NCBI GenBank assembly: GCA_002437115.1
Contig: DJOD01000013.1
Span: 32,234 to 96,233 of the forward strand
Origin: Prevotella sp. UBA6447
Lineage (GTDB): Bacteria > Bacteroidota > Bacteroidia > Bacteroidales > Bacteroidaceae
DNA: 64,000 nucleotides
Reading direction: 5' to 3'
In this document: piece after piece, positions 17,455 to 26,376 of the stretch
Layout of the letters: each line of letters starts with the position of its first letter
Numbering within the stretch: the stretch's first letter is position 1
Position numbers and translations under genes: made by a program
Notes under the pieces: model-generated
Database searches by the model: none
What the model was told of the DNA's origin: nothing
What the model saw: only the letters and a program-made list of their open reading frames with translations

Positions 17455-19134
17455 CTAATTTTCATGTGGCTTGAAGATGATGCAATCGATATGGAAATCA
17501 GTGGCATACTTGGCCGTCTGGCTCTGCGTCACCTGGCTCATGATGCGCAACTTGACGTTAGGATCAGGTAAGCCATAGGAGCAAACCGGAAACTTGAAGT
17601 TGTTGGCAACCTGCACGGTGTCGACCTTCTTGGGATCATTAGTCTTGAGGTCTAGACGGCGATTGAGCTGCTTGTTGTCCTTGTTGGTGTAATAGAGCAT
17701 GCAACGGAAACGGTTGGGCAGCAGGTCTTCCTCAGGGATGTACTGATTGTAGGCCCGCTGGGGAGCAAACACCACATAGATATCATAGCCCACATTGGAG
17801 AGTAAGTTCGGAATGCTATACTGCACGGCAGCCAAGGGAAAGTGGTTTGGGTTTTCCGATGTGTTCTCCGCGATGACAGACACAAAGCTATTGCTCGAAA
17901 TTTTGTCGTAGAACGGGTTGTCTGTGGTCACCTGATGCACGGTGAGCGGTTGCGACGTGTCAATAAGGGTGTCCTGTCGGCTGACATTCTCCGCCTCTAC
18001 CTTCACGGTCTGGAAGAAGGTCTTCTCCTTAGGAACATTGAAATGGGGCGCAACACGCACATGTCCATTGCTACACTCAACATCTTCAGTTCCTTCGAAG
18101 ATGCCTCCGGCATCAAACGGGCGGAAGAAAATGTTGTAGGGCTCCAAGTCCATGTTTTTGCGATAGGTATAGCTGACGGCCTGAGTCGACACAGCCGAAT
18201 CGGCAAATGAGCGATCTGGGTTAATAGTGCGGCTGAAGAGCGTTCCAGAGAGGATGGATAGACGCGTGTTGGCCACTTGCATGGAATCGCGTTTGTTGAC
18301 GGTGTTGGCGTAAACGAAGTAGTCTTGGTATTCGCTCACCAGGCGACTCCACACATCGTTGGTGGGCACAAGCATCCAGTAGGTGGAGTCCTCTGTGTTG
18401 ATTTGCCCATAACTATAGAAGAGCGAATTAGAGAGTACTGATACGGAGTCGAGATACTCGGTATGCCCATCGGCGTTGATGCCACCAGGCACACTGGCTG
18501 CCTCGTTGAATTCATAGCGCGAATAGCTATTGATGAAGTTGTAGGCGCTGTCGATCCGGCTGTCTATGCCCAAGTACTCAAAGATGTTAGGAAAATAATC
18601 AATCTTCTTGTCGATGGTGAAGAGCACACCGTTGGAATGGAGCGCATTGGAAGTTATGAACTCCTGTTTGTCAATAGTGGTCGGCGTAACTGGAGCCATC
18701 TTGCCGTTGAGCAAAGTCAGAGTGTCGTTGGTGAGCGATGACACAGGCTGCGTGAAGAGTGATATGTGATTTTGCACAAACTGGCGAATCACCGTGTTGT
18801 CGTTGTCGCGCACGCCCTTGTCTTTTTGTTCCTGGTAAGCGGAGACAAGGCTGTCTGCCTGCTCGGCACTTAGCCCATCGTTGGTTAGAGCGAAGACTGT
18901 ATAGGTCTGGCTGCCAGAGAGATTGCGGTTGTATCCGCAGCCTTGCAGCACATGGGCGAAGTTGCTCAAGTTGGCCTCTGAGGAGATGGCCTGCCAAAGG
19001 GTTGTCTTGGCCCCGCCATCGCCCGTAGAAGGATCATAATGGTCATCCCAGTCGGTGCATGAGGCAAAGGGCAAGGCGAGGGCTGCGAGCCCTAGCCATG
19101 CCTTACCCATGATATGATTGAAGGTTGTTTTCAT
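17455..19134 (-). CDS. FAS1 (fasciclin) domain lipoprotein
   Basis: A 559-aa surface or periplasmic lipoprotein (MKTTFNHIMGKAWLGLAALA to lipobox FASC). The FAS1 fold is seen in LWQAISSEANLSNFAHVLQGCGY, TYTVFALTNDGL, IRQFVQNHI and LLNGKMAPV, with a later copy starting near FPNIFEYLGIDSRIDSAYNFI and containing YWMLVPTNDVW. FAS1 domains generally mediate adhesion or protein-protein contact. It sits between another FAS1 gene and SusC on the same strand, so it likely works as an accessory surface protein of the transporter rather than as an enzyme. Confidence 0.85.
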   Translation of the reverse strand: MKTTFNHIMGKAWLGLAALALPFASCTDWDDHYDPSTGDGGAKTTLWQAISSEANLSNFAHVLQGCGYNRNLSGSQTYTVFALTNDGLSAEQADSLVSAYQEQKDKGVRDNDNTVIRQFVQNHISLFTQPVSSLTNDTLTLLNGKMAPVTPTTIDKQEFITSNALHSNGVLFTIDKKIDYFPNIFEYLGIDSRIDSAYNFINSYSRYEFNEAASVPGGINADGHTEYLDSVSVLSNSLFYSYGQINTEDSTYWMLVPTNDVWSRLVSEYQDYFVYANTVNKRDSMQVANTRLSILSGTLFSRTINPDRSFADSAVSTQAVSYTYRKNMDLEPYNIFFRPFDAGGIFEGTEDVECSNGHVRVAPHFNVPKEKTFFQTVKVEAENVSRQDTLIDTSQPLTVHQVTTDNPFYDKISSNSFVSVIAENTSENPNHFPLAAVQYSIPNLLSNVGYDIYVVFAPQRAYNQYIPEEDLLPNRFRCMLYYTNKDNKQLNRRLDLKTNDPKKVDTVQVANNFKFPVCSYGLPDPNVKLRIMSQVTQSQTAKYATDFHIDCIIFKPHEN

Positions 19135-19179
19135 TGTCTTTGTTTTTAGATGTGGTTACTGTTGACTGTTTCTCATCTG

Positions 19180-21231
19180 TTAAAGCATGTCCTCTATCTC
19201 ACCATCATCGGTGACACCATAAACACTCTTTGGAACCAACTCAAGATAGTCAATCATAAACTCATTGTTGTTGCCCATCTTCGTTGACACGCTACGGAAG
19301 CGCAGGTAATGGTCCTTGTTCGGGTCAATATGCACCGTGCAAAGCACAATGCGGAAAGTCTGCACCTGCGCGGCGAAAGCCGTGCGGTCTGAATAACCCG
19401 TGGGGTGACCCTCGCCATTAATTCTGTAACCTCCAGCTGCTCCGCGATAGTAGCCTTTGTTCTTCAAGGCCTTTTGGTCGCGTGCGAGCTGCTCCTGCGT
19501 CATGCCAGTGTAGTTGCTCACCCAGTCGCTTCCAAGGATTGACGGGTCGTTGAGGGCAATTGTCATGTCGAGTGGAATGCCCTGAGGCACGCCATCAAAA
19601 TAAATCTGCGCGATGCCTCGCGTGGGTTCCTGTGCATACCCCATGCGAATCTGCCAGTCGCCCTCATAGGGAACGGGCGGGAGCTTAAAAGTGATATCGT
19701 AGTTTCCAAACATATTAAACTCATCACCCTCGTAGGAGTCATAGTAGTTGCGCGGGCGACGATAGACAAAATCGCCATTGACGCTAACTCCTTTCAGGTA
19801 ACCGTCGGGGAAGTAATAATTGCGGCCATACTTGGCGGTCTCGTCGTAAGCGGGATCGTTGTGGGCGGGGTCGCCATTCTGGCGGATGTTCATGGTCATG
19901 AGCTCTGGGAAAATGGTCGAGAGGTCCATGCGGATACGCACGCCATCGACAATATCGCGCGTCTGCTCAGAAAAGGCAAGCAGGTCGTCGACGTAGAAGT
20001 AACGGCCATTGAGAGCTGTGTTCTCCACACCGTTCTCCACGGTTTGGCTAATCATGGCACCGGGAATCTGGTAGTCGTCATCATAGCGGCGATTGATGTA
20101 ACGCTGCCCGAGCGCGCTGTTGCCTGCATATTTCACCACTGTGAGTCGCTCAAATTTCAGCATGGTGTATGGAAGCATGGTCTCATACCAGTCGACAGGG
20201 TTCATCTGTGTGGTGCTGATGCCAATGTCGTTACGTGGTGTGAGGAGGTTCCAACCGATGCAGTCACGTGTCAAGATGTGATAAGCGATGAGTCTGTTGA
20301 GCGGATTTTTGCGATTCGTGAGTTGGTCAAAACTGTGGTAAGGCTGATTGACATCATCAGGATAGACGGCATCGTAGATTTCGCACGCTTTCTGATAAAG
20401 CTGCTCGAGCGTGGTGATGCCATACTTCTCACGGAGGATGGAATCTGTGGGGATGAAAGCCGTGAAGCCCTGCTTCTTCTCGTCTGGAGCTGTGGCCGTT
20501 TCCTGGTTGACGTGCGAAGTATACTTGATGCGTGGATACAGCGACGCGTCGTACGACTCGTCAATGTAAGCATAGAGCGAGTCTTCCAGATGCGTCTGTC
20601 TCAGCGCTTGGGCAAAGAGCGAGATGCGCGGGTTCTCATTGATCACGTTGGGAAGCATGCGCGAACTGGAGGTCAGCACACCGTCAATGGGCTGCATAAT
20701 TCCGTTCTCCACGGAGTCATCCTGCAGGGCAAAGATGATGTTGGCCGACCGATTCAAGCGCACCACACCATTGCTGTCGTTGTCGACATCATGGGTGATC
20801 TCAATGAAACGCTTATTCATGTTGGCCGTCGTTAACGTGCCATCATTCATTTCCGAGGTAGCAAACATGTTCTCCACAAGATGAGTGCGTGCGATGGTGT
20901 CACACTCGGCATCGGTAAGGTCGCTCACCGAGCTTTTGCCGTGCTGCTGGAGATACTTGTTGATGGCATCGTTGGTCGGTGCGAAACAGGTGTAATGGCC
21001 ATAGGCCGACAAGAGGTCCATGAGACCAGCGCGATCCACAATGGTGGCATATTCGCTGAACTGCTCATGCGTCTTGAGGTACTGGCTCATCATCTCGCCC
21101 TTGAACGTGTAATAGTTCTCAGTGTCGGGCTCGTCGGAGCAAGCCGAGAAGAGCAAGGCTGCCAAGAAGAGCGGCATCAGTGCCATAGCTTTGACACCAT
21201 GTCTTATAATATGATAGATGTTGTCTTTCAT
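19180..21231 (-). CDS. FAS1 (fasciclin) domain lipoprotein, second
   Basis: A 683-aa lipoprotein with signal peptide and lipobox FSAC. The first FAS1 domain includes YATIVDRAGLMDLLSAYGHY, TCFAPTNDAINKYL and the following THLVENM helix; a second copy contains FTAFIPTDSILREKYG. The C-terminal half is different: FKLPPVPYEGDWQIRMGY and IDYLELVPKSVYG suggest a jelly-roll carbohydrate- or protein-binding module with the IDYLELVP strand common in such domains. It follows the first SusD by 12 bp and precedes the next FAS1 gene by 45 bp, consistent with one transcript. Confidence 0.85.
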   Translation of the reverse strand: MKDNIYHIIRHGVKAMALMPLFLAALLFSACSDEPDTENYYTFKGEMMSQYLKTHEQFSEYATIVDRAGLMDLLSAYGHYTCFAPTNDAINKYLQQHGKSSVSDLTDAECDTIARTHLVENMFATSEMNDGTLTTANMNKRFIEITHDVDNDSNGVVRLNRSANIIFALQDDSVENGIMQPIDGVLTSSSRMLPNVINENPRISLFAQALRQTHLEDSLYAYIDESYDASLYPRIKYTSHVNQETATAPDEKKQGFTAFIPTDSILREKYGITTLEQLYQKACEIYDAVYPDDVNQPYHSFDQLTNRKNPLNRLIAYHILTRDCIGWNLLTPRNDIGISTTQMNPVDWYETMLPYTMLKFERLTVVKYAGNSALGQRYINRRYDDDYQIPGAMISQTVENGVENTALNGRYFYVDDLLAFSEQTRDIVDGVRIRMDLSTIFPELMTMNIRQNGDPAHNDPAYDETAKYGRNYYFPDGYLKGVSVNGDFVYRRPRNYYDSYEGDEFNMFGNYDITFKLPPVPYEGDWQIRMGYAQEPTRGIAQIYFDGVPQGIPLDMTIALNDPSILGSDWVSNYTGMTQEQLARDQKALKNKGYYRGAAGGYRINGEGHPTGYSDRTAFAAQVQTFRIVLCTVHIDPNKDHYLRFRSVSTKMGNNNEFMIDYLELVPKSVYGVTDDGEIEDML

Positions 21232-21243
21232 GATGGTGATGGT

Positions 21244-23010
21244 TTATTTGGTAGTTTCATAGCTTGAGTTCTCGCCATTGCCGAAGGCTGGGTTCTGCGT
21301 GAGGTTTTTGTTGACCTGCAGCTCGTCTTTGTTGTACGGCCAGAAAATGGCATCGATGCGCTTCAGCTTGTTTTGCGAGGCAGAACCAGTGTTGCCTGTC
21401 GACTTCTTAGAAGCCTGAGAAGCGAGGTAGCTGGTGTTGCCGTCTCGCAGCGAACGTCGCACGAGGTCGAACCAACGCTTGCCCTCAAAAAGGAACTCGC
21501 GATGACGCTCATCCATGACGAGGTCAGCCATGAGGCTCTTGCTGGCATAGGAAGCATAGTTGATATCGGTCTTCGTGGTGGAGCAATTGTAACGTTTATT
21601 GATGGTGTTGACGATGTCGTAGGCGGCATGGAGCAACGAGTCGTTGACAGCCTTGCCTGCCTCACTCTCATCGCTATTGTTCACCATCTCAACGAGAGCC
21701 TCTGCTTTCATAAGCATCACATCAGTGAGACGGTAGATAATCCAGTTGGCATGGCAGTAGCTGCCAGCCCAATGGGTGCCATAAGTGGCCTTACCCTTGG
21801 AGGTGGCGTTGGTGGGTGGCGTGACACTCACGCTGCTACCCGCCTGCGTGTATTTGGCGATGCCAAACGAGGTCTCTCCCAGAGGTTCTAAGCTGGTATA
21901 GTAACGCGTGTCATACTTGGAAAGGAACACTGTGGGGTTGTCCTTCGTGAAGTCGTCGCCGAGGTAGTCGGAGGGCTTGACATATCCCGGAAAAGTCTCG
22001 GCGCTTCCATAATTGCTGCTCACCGCATAGTTGGCGAGCTGGTTGTTGTCATCCATGTAAACAAGCTCGAAGATACTCTCTACACTGTTGCCGTTATTGA
22101 AAATCTGATTAGCCACATTACCATAGTCTGAGCCTTGGCGGTCAGAGATGAGGGGATAGCCGTCTTGCATCTGGTCGTCCTCTGAAGCTGAACCGCCGAG
22201 CTTGTCAAGCTGGTCCTGGTAGTCCTGCGTCTTGGCCTTGATGACCATGTCGGCATAGCGCACAGCATTTTGGTAGTCTTGCTTCCATAGATACATCTCA
22301 CAAAGCATGGCGTGGATAGCATCCTGTGTGATGCGTCCGCGCTGCGAGTAGCGGTTGGTCTGCGGATACTTGCGCACAGCATTGCTCTGTACACTCTCCA
22401 GGTCGGCGATAAGTGAGTCGAGCACCGTATTGAACGGTGTGGCGGGCAGGTCCATTTTCTGCGTATCGTCAAGGAAAGCCTCCTTACTAAAGGGCACGTT
22501 GCGATAAGCGCGGATGAGATAGAAGTAGCAGAGGTCACGCAGGGCCGACATCTCGGCCACTGTGGCGCGTAATTCGCTCTGTGTGTAGTTGGGGTCGCGA
22601 TTGGCCACCGTCGGCGCGAAGTGGATGACGGTGTTGCAGTCGTTGATGACCTTGTAGATGCAAGTCCAGTCAGTGAATGAATTGGAGGCGTTGATGTTCT
22701 CCTTGAGGATGTTCGACAGGTCCTGGTAATTGTCAATGTTGGTGCCGCCCTGTATGTTGTCCGAGCGGAACTCGCCCCAGCACATCATGCGGGAGATACA
22801 GGCCGACGACTGCAGAGAACTGTAGCACCCGTTGACAACGTTGACAACGTCGTTCTCCTCATTCCAGAATTTATCGAGCGTGATGTCGTTGAGTGGCTCC
22901 ACGACAAGGAAGTCAGAACATGAGGTCATGGCAAGGGCAAGCACGCCCACCCAAGCCTTTGTCCATATATGATGAAATTTGTTGTTCATAAGATTATTCG
23001 TTATGATCAT
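21244..23010 (-). CDS. SusD/RagB-type nutrient-binding lipoprotein (first pair)
   Basis: A 588-aa SusD-family lipoprotein. The start at 23010 gives MIITNNLMNNKFHHIWTKAW; an internal ATG at 22989 (MNNKFHH) is the more typical start. The lipobox is MTSC followed by SDFLVVEPLNDITLDKFWNEENDV, the classic SusD opening. Family helices are visible: MSALRDLCYFYLIRAYRNVPFS and, late, LVMDERHREFLFEGKRWFDLVRRS. It lies 42 bp behind its SusC partner and 12 bp before a FAS1 gene. Ligand unknown. Confidence 0.94.
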   Translation of the reverse strand: MIITNNLMNNKFHHIWTKAWVGVLALAMTSCSDFLVVEPLNDITLDKFWNEENDVVNVVNGCYSSLQSSACISRMMCWGEFRSDNIQGGTNIDNYQDLSNILKENINASNSFTDWTCIYKVINDCNTVIHFAPTVANRDPNYTQSELRATVAEMSALRDLCYFYLIRAYRNVPFSKEAFLDDTQKMDLPATPFNTVLDSLIADLESVQSNAVRKYPQTNRYSQRGRITQDAIHAMLCEMYLWKQDYQNAVRYADMVIKAKTQDYQDQLDKLGGSASEDDQMQDGYPLISDRQGSDYGNVANQIFNNGNSVESIFELVYMDDNNQLANYAVSSNYGSAETFPGYVKPSDYLGDDFTKDNPTVFLSKYDTRYYTSLEPLGETSFGIAKYTQAGSSVSVTPPTNATSKGKATYGTHWAGSYCHANWIIYRLTDVMLMKAEALVEMVNNSDESEAGKAVNDSLLHAAYDIVNTINKRYNCSTTKTDINYASYASKSLMADLVMDERHREFLFEGKRWFDLVRRSLRDGNTSYLASQASKKSTGNTGSASQNKLKRIDAIFWPYNKDELQVNKNLTQNPAFGNGENSSYETTK

Positions 23011-23052
23011 TAGCCGTTGTTGGATTTTAGCTCTCGGTGAAGCTTCGCTCTT

Positions 23053-26000
23053 TTAGAAGTCGACGGTGATACCGAGGGTGTAAGAGCGAGAGCGCGGTGT
23101 CTGTCCGCCGTCGGTGGCCGCTCCGTAGCTACCATAACCAATCTCAGGGTCGACACCAGTATACTTGGTGAGGATAAAGAGGTTATTGGCACTGACATAG
23201 AAGCGAAGAGCCCTGAGGCCGAGCATCTTGACAACGTTCTTCTTGAAGCCATACGATAGCTGCAGGTAGTTGAGACGTAGGAAGGTTCCCGACTCCACGA
23301 AACGGTCGCTGATGAGCGTGTTGTAGTTGGTCGTCGAGCCATACATGGCACGCGGAATGGTAGTCACGTCACCCTCCTTGCGCCAGCGATAGTTCACGGC
23401 CTCACTTTGGTTGTTGTTGTTGGTCATGGCCTCGGCGTCAAGACGGGCGAGGTTGAGAATTTTATTGCCAACACGGTAGGTGAACTGTGAGTTGAGTTTC
23501 CAACCGTTATAATTAAAGGTGAAACCGAAACCTCCTGTCAACTTCGGAAGTGATGAGCCGAGATAAACGATATCGAGCGCGTTGATGTTTCCATCGTTGT
23601 TGACATCCTCATACATGGCATCGCCACCCTTGAATTTATAGGTATTGCCCGTGTTGACGTTTGAGTAGTTGTAAGCCATCTGTATGGGTTCTCCATTGTC
23701 GTCAAGGATAACCTTGCCATCGGCGTTGCGTGCTACAGGCGCCGTCTTCCCAGCCGCATCGAAGGCCTGGCGCTCCTCTTCTGTCATGTTCTTGTAGGTG
23801 TCGTACTGGTATTGATAAACGCCTTTGTAGCGGAATCCGTAAATCGCACCGAATGGATTACCAATCTGCACGCGCTGCAGTACTTCTCTGTTATTGTAGT
23901 TGAACTCGCTGTTGAGCGACTTCAGTACCGACTCGTCCATTGAGAGAATCTCGTTGCGGTTGTTGCCGAAAGAGGCGTTGAAATCCATGTAGAACTTGCC
24001 AGACTCAAGGAGGCGATTGGTGTCGATATTGAACTCCCAACCGGTGTTGCGCATGGACCCGACGTTGCCAGTGGTCAGTGTGGCATAACCCGAGTTAGAA
24101 GGGATGCGAATGTTGGACATCAACATATCCTTAGTGGTCGACTGATACCAGTCGAACATGAAATTAAGCTTGTCGTTGAAGAAGTGCACATCCATACCTA
24201 TGTCGTAAGTGGAGACGGTCTCCCAGCGCAGGTCGGTCAATCGGATGTTTGTGGGTGTCATGGCACTGTTGCCCAAGTAGCCGTAGGTGGTGCCATACTT
24301 ACTCATATAGAGGTAGTCGCTTCCAGGTTGGTTGCCCACACGGCCCCAGCTGGGGCGGATGCTGAGCATGGAGAGCCACTTGCGTGCGCTTTCCATCCAA
24401 GGCTCATCAATGATATTCCATCGGAGTGACACAGCGGGGAAGTATCCCCAGCGGCGATCGGGACCAAACTTGGTGGTACCGTCCATACGAAGCGAGAAAT
24501 CGGCCATGTAGCGGCCCTTGTAGGCATAGTGGGTAGAGAAGGTATAGTACATCGAGCGCCACTGGCTGAAGCTGGAGCTCAACCCTGTCACCTTTCCTCC
24601 AGCATCGGGCGATGTGATGCCACCCGAGGGCAACATATTGGCGTTAGTGCCCTGGCCGTTGGAACTGCCGGAAGTGAGTTCGAAGCGTCCCATCATCATC
24701 AACGAGTGGTCCTTGTTGGTGAAGTGGGGAATAAGGGTCAGCGTGTGCTTGGTATTGAAGGCCACACTCTTGTTAGAGCCGGTGTAAGCCTCGTTGACAC
24801 CACTGTTCCATGCCACTGTCTTGAGCTCCTGGGGATAAAACATGTCAACGTAGTCGTTGAAGATGTTCATGTAGACACGTCCCTGGTAGTCGAGGCGCCA
24901 ACTTTCGTCATCGATTCCGAGGAGTTTGTAGTCTATCTGGAACTCAGGAGAGATGTCATAAGTGCGCTGGTCGTTTTTAGCCAAATGGGCAGATGCCACG
25001 GGATTGACGAGGCCTTTCTGGTCATCGTTGAACACTGATGAGGCACTCTGCAGCATCTCATAGTATTTGCTGGTGTTGCGACCCATATCATCCTGCTCGT
25101 AAATGCTCATGTTAGGCATCTTGCGATATGCGATGGAGAGCAGGTTGTCGTAGTTGCGCTTGTTCTTGGTGTAAGTCAGCGAGAAGTTGGTGGCGATCTT
25201 AATGCGGTCGCTCACATAGTAGTCAAGAGCCACACGTGTGGAGAAGCGGTTGAGCTTCTGCTCAATGACGGAGCCTGTCTCATGGTCGAAGCCACCGGAA
25301 ATGCGGAACGTGGCCTTGTCGCCACCGCCTGTGATGGAGAGGAAGTGGTTTTGGCGGAGACCAACCTGGGTGACAGCGTCGCGCCAGTCAGTGTTGTTAT
25401 TGTATTGCTCATACTCCGAGAAGGTCGGGTCGTAGTTGATTTCGCGGATATTGGCAGCACCGTCGTTTTGCTGAGGGTTGAAATACGACTCCTTGAGCAG
25501 CATGGTATAGTCGTCACCATTAAGGAGCTTGTATCCCTTGGGCTGGTAGGTGCCGGTGAGGCGGAGCGAATAGCTCACACGAGGGCTACCCTTGCTGCCG
25601 CGCTTGGTAACGAGTTGTATGACGCCATTGGCACCCTGCGAGCCGTAGATTGCCGTTGCGGCAGCATCCTTGAGCACAGTGATGCTCTCTATATCCTCAG
25701 GGTTGATATTGAGGAGCTGTGCGAATTGTTCGTCGTTTGCAGAGTTGACATCAAAGTTGCTCATGTCCACGTTCCACGTGTTTCCGTTGACCACAATGAG
25801 CGGGTTGGAGGATGTGAGTGATGACACGGTGGAGGCACCACGCAGGCGCATGGTGGTTCCTGCGCCAAGGTTGCCGCTTACCGACACGATATCAAGTCCG
25901 GCAATACGTCCCTGTAGGGCCTCGTCGATGGTGTTCATGCCCAATCCTTCAAACTCCTTGGTGGAGATGGTCTGTGTGGAATAAGATATCTCTCGCTCGG

Positions 26001-26373
26001 GAATGGCAAGGCCGCCTCCTGAGAGACGTTTCTTGGCTGTGACGGTTACCTCCTTCAATGTGTTCTGGCTCTTCAGCGTGACGTTGATTTCGTCGCTGGT
26101 GAAGGGTAGCACCTGCGCTTTGGTACCTACGAAACTGATGCGTAGCTTGTTCTTAGCGGGATTGCTCACCTTCATGGAGTAGTTTCCGTTGACATCGGTC
26201 GTCGTCGACTCAATGATACGCCCGTTGGCGTCGATTTCGCAGACGGCAGCGCCCATGACCGGCCCAAACTCATCGAGGACGGATCCGTGCACAGACGTGA
26301 TCTGCTGGGCAGAAGTCTGCATGGCCACGATGCATAGCATCGACAGCAATATGTATCTTAGATATTGTTTCAT
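23053..26373 (-). CDS. SusC/RagA TonB-linked outer-membrane transporter (first pair)
   Basis: A 1106-aa TonB-dependent transporter with signal peptide (MKQYLRYILLSMLCIVAMQ). The N-terminal carboxypeptidase-like domain (SVHGSVLDEFGPVMGAAV) leads into the plug (EALQGRIAGLDIVSVSG, PLIVVNGNTW) and the SusC signature IESITVLKDAAATAIYGSQGANGVIQLVT. The barrel ends SRSYTLGITVDF with a terminal aromatic residue as expected for BAM recognition. It begins 3 bp after the upstream FAS1 lipoprotein stop, so translation is probably coupled. Confidence 0.96.
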   Translation of the reverse strand: MKQYLRYILLSMLCIVAMQTSAQQITSVHGSVLDEFGPVMGAAVCEIDANGRIIESTTTDVNGNYSMKVSNPAKNKLRISFVGTKAQVLPFTSDEINVTLKSQNTLKEVTVTAKKRLSGGGLAIPEREISYSTQTISTKEFEGLGMNTIDEALQGRIAGLDIVSVSGNLGAGTTMRLRGASTVSSLTSSNPLIVVNGNTWNVDMSNFDVNSANDEQFAQLLNINPEDIESITVLKDAAATAIYGSQGANGVIQLVTKRGSKGSPRVSYSLRLTGTYQPKGYKLLNGDDYTMLLKESYFNPQQNDGAANIREINYDPTFSEYEQYNNNTDWRDAVTQVGLRQNHFLSITGGGDKATFRISGGFDHETGSVIEQKLNRFSTRVALDYYVSDRIKIATNFSLTYTKNKRNYDNLLSIAYRKMPNMSIYEQDDMGRNTSKYYEMLQSASSVFNDDQKGLVNPVASAHLAKNDQRTYDISPEFQIDYKLLGIDDESWRLDYQGRVYMNIFNDYVDMFYPQELKTVAWNSGVNEAYTGSNKSVAFNTKHTLTLIPHFTNKDHSLMMMGRFELTSGSSNGQGTNANMLPSGGITSPDAGGKVTGLSSSFSQWRSMYYTFSTHYAYKGRYMADFSLRMDGTTKFGPDRRWGYFPAVSLRWNIIDEPWMESARKWLSMLSIRPSWGRVGNQPGSDYLYMSKYGTTYGYLGNSAMTPTNIRLTDLRWETVSTYDIGMDVHFFNDKLNFMFDWYQSTTKDMLMSNIRIPSNSGYATLTTGNVGSMRNTGWEFNIDTNRLLESGKFYMDFNASFGNNRNEILSMDESVLKSLNSEFNYNNREVLQRVQIGNPFGAIYGFRYKGVYQYQYDTYKNMTEEERQAFDAAGKTAPVARNADGKVILDDNGEPIQMAYNYSNVNTGNTYKFKGGDAMYEDVNNDGNINALDIVYLGSSLPKLTGGFGFTFNYNGWKLNSQFTYRVGNKILNLARLDAEAMTNNNNQSEAVNYRWRKEGDVTTIPRAMYGSTTNYNTLISDRFVESGTFLRLNYLQLSYGFKKNVVKMLGLRALRFYVSANNLFILTKYTGVDPEIGYGSYGAATDGGQTPRSRSYTLGITVDF

Positions 26374-26376
26374 GGA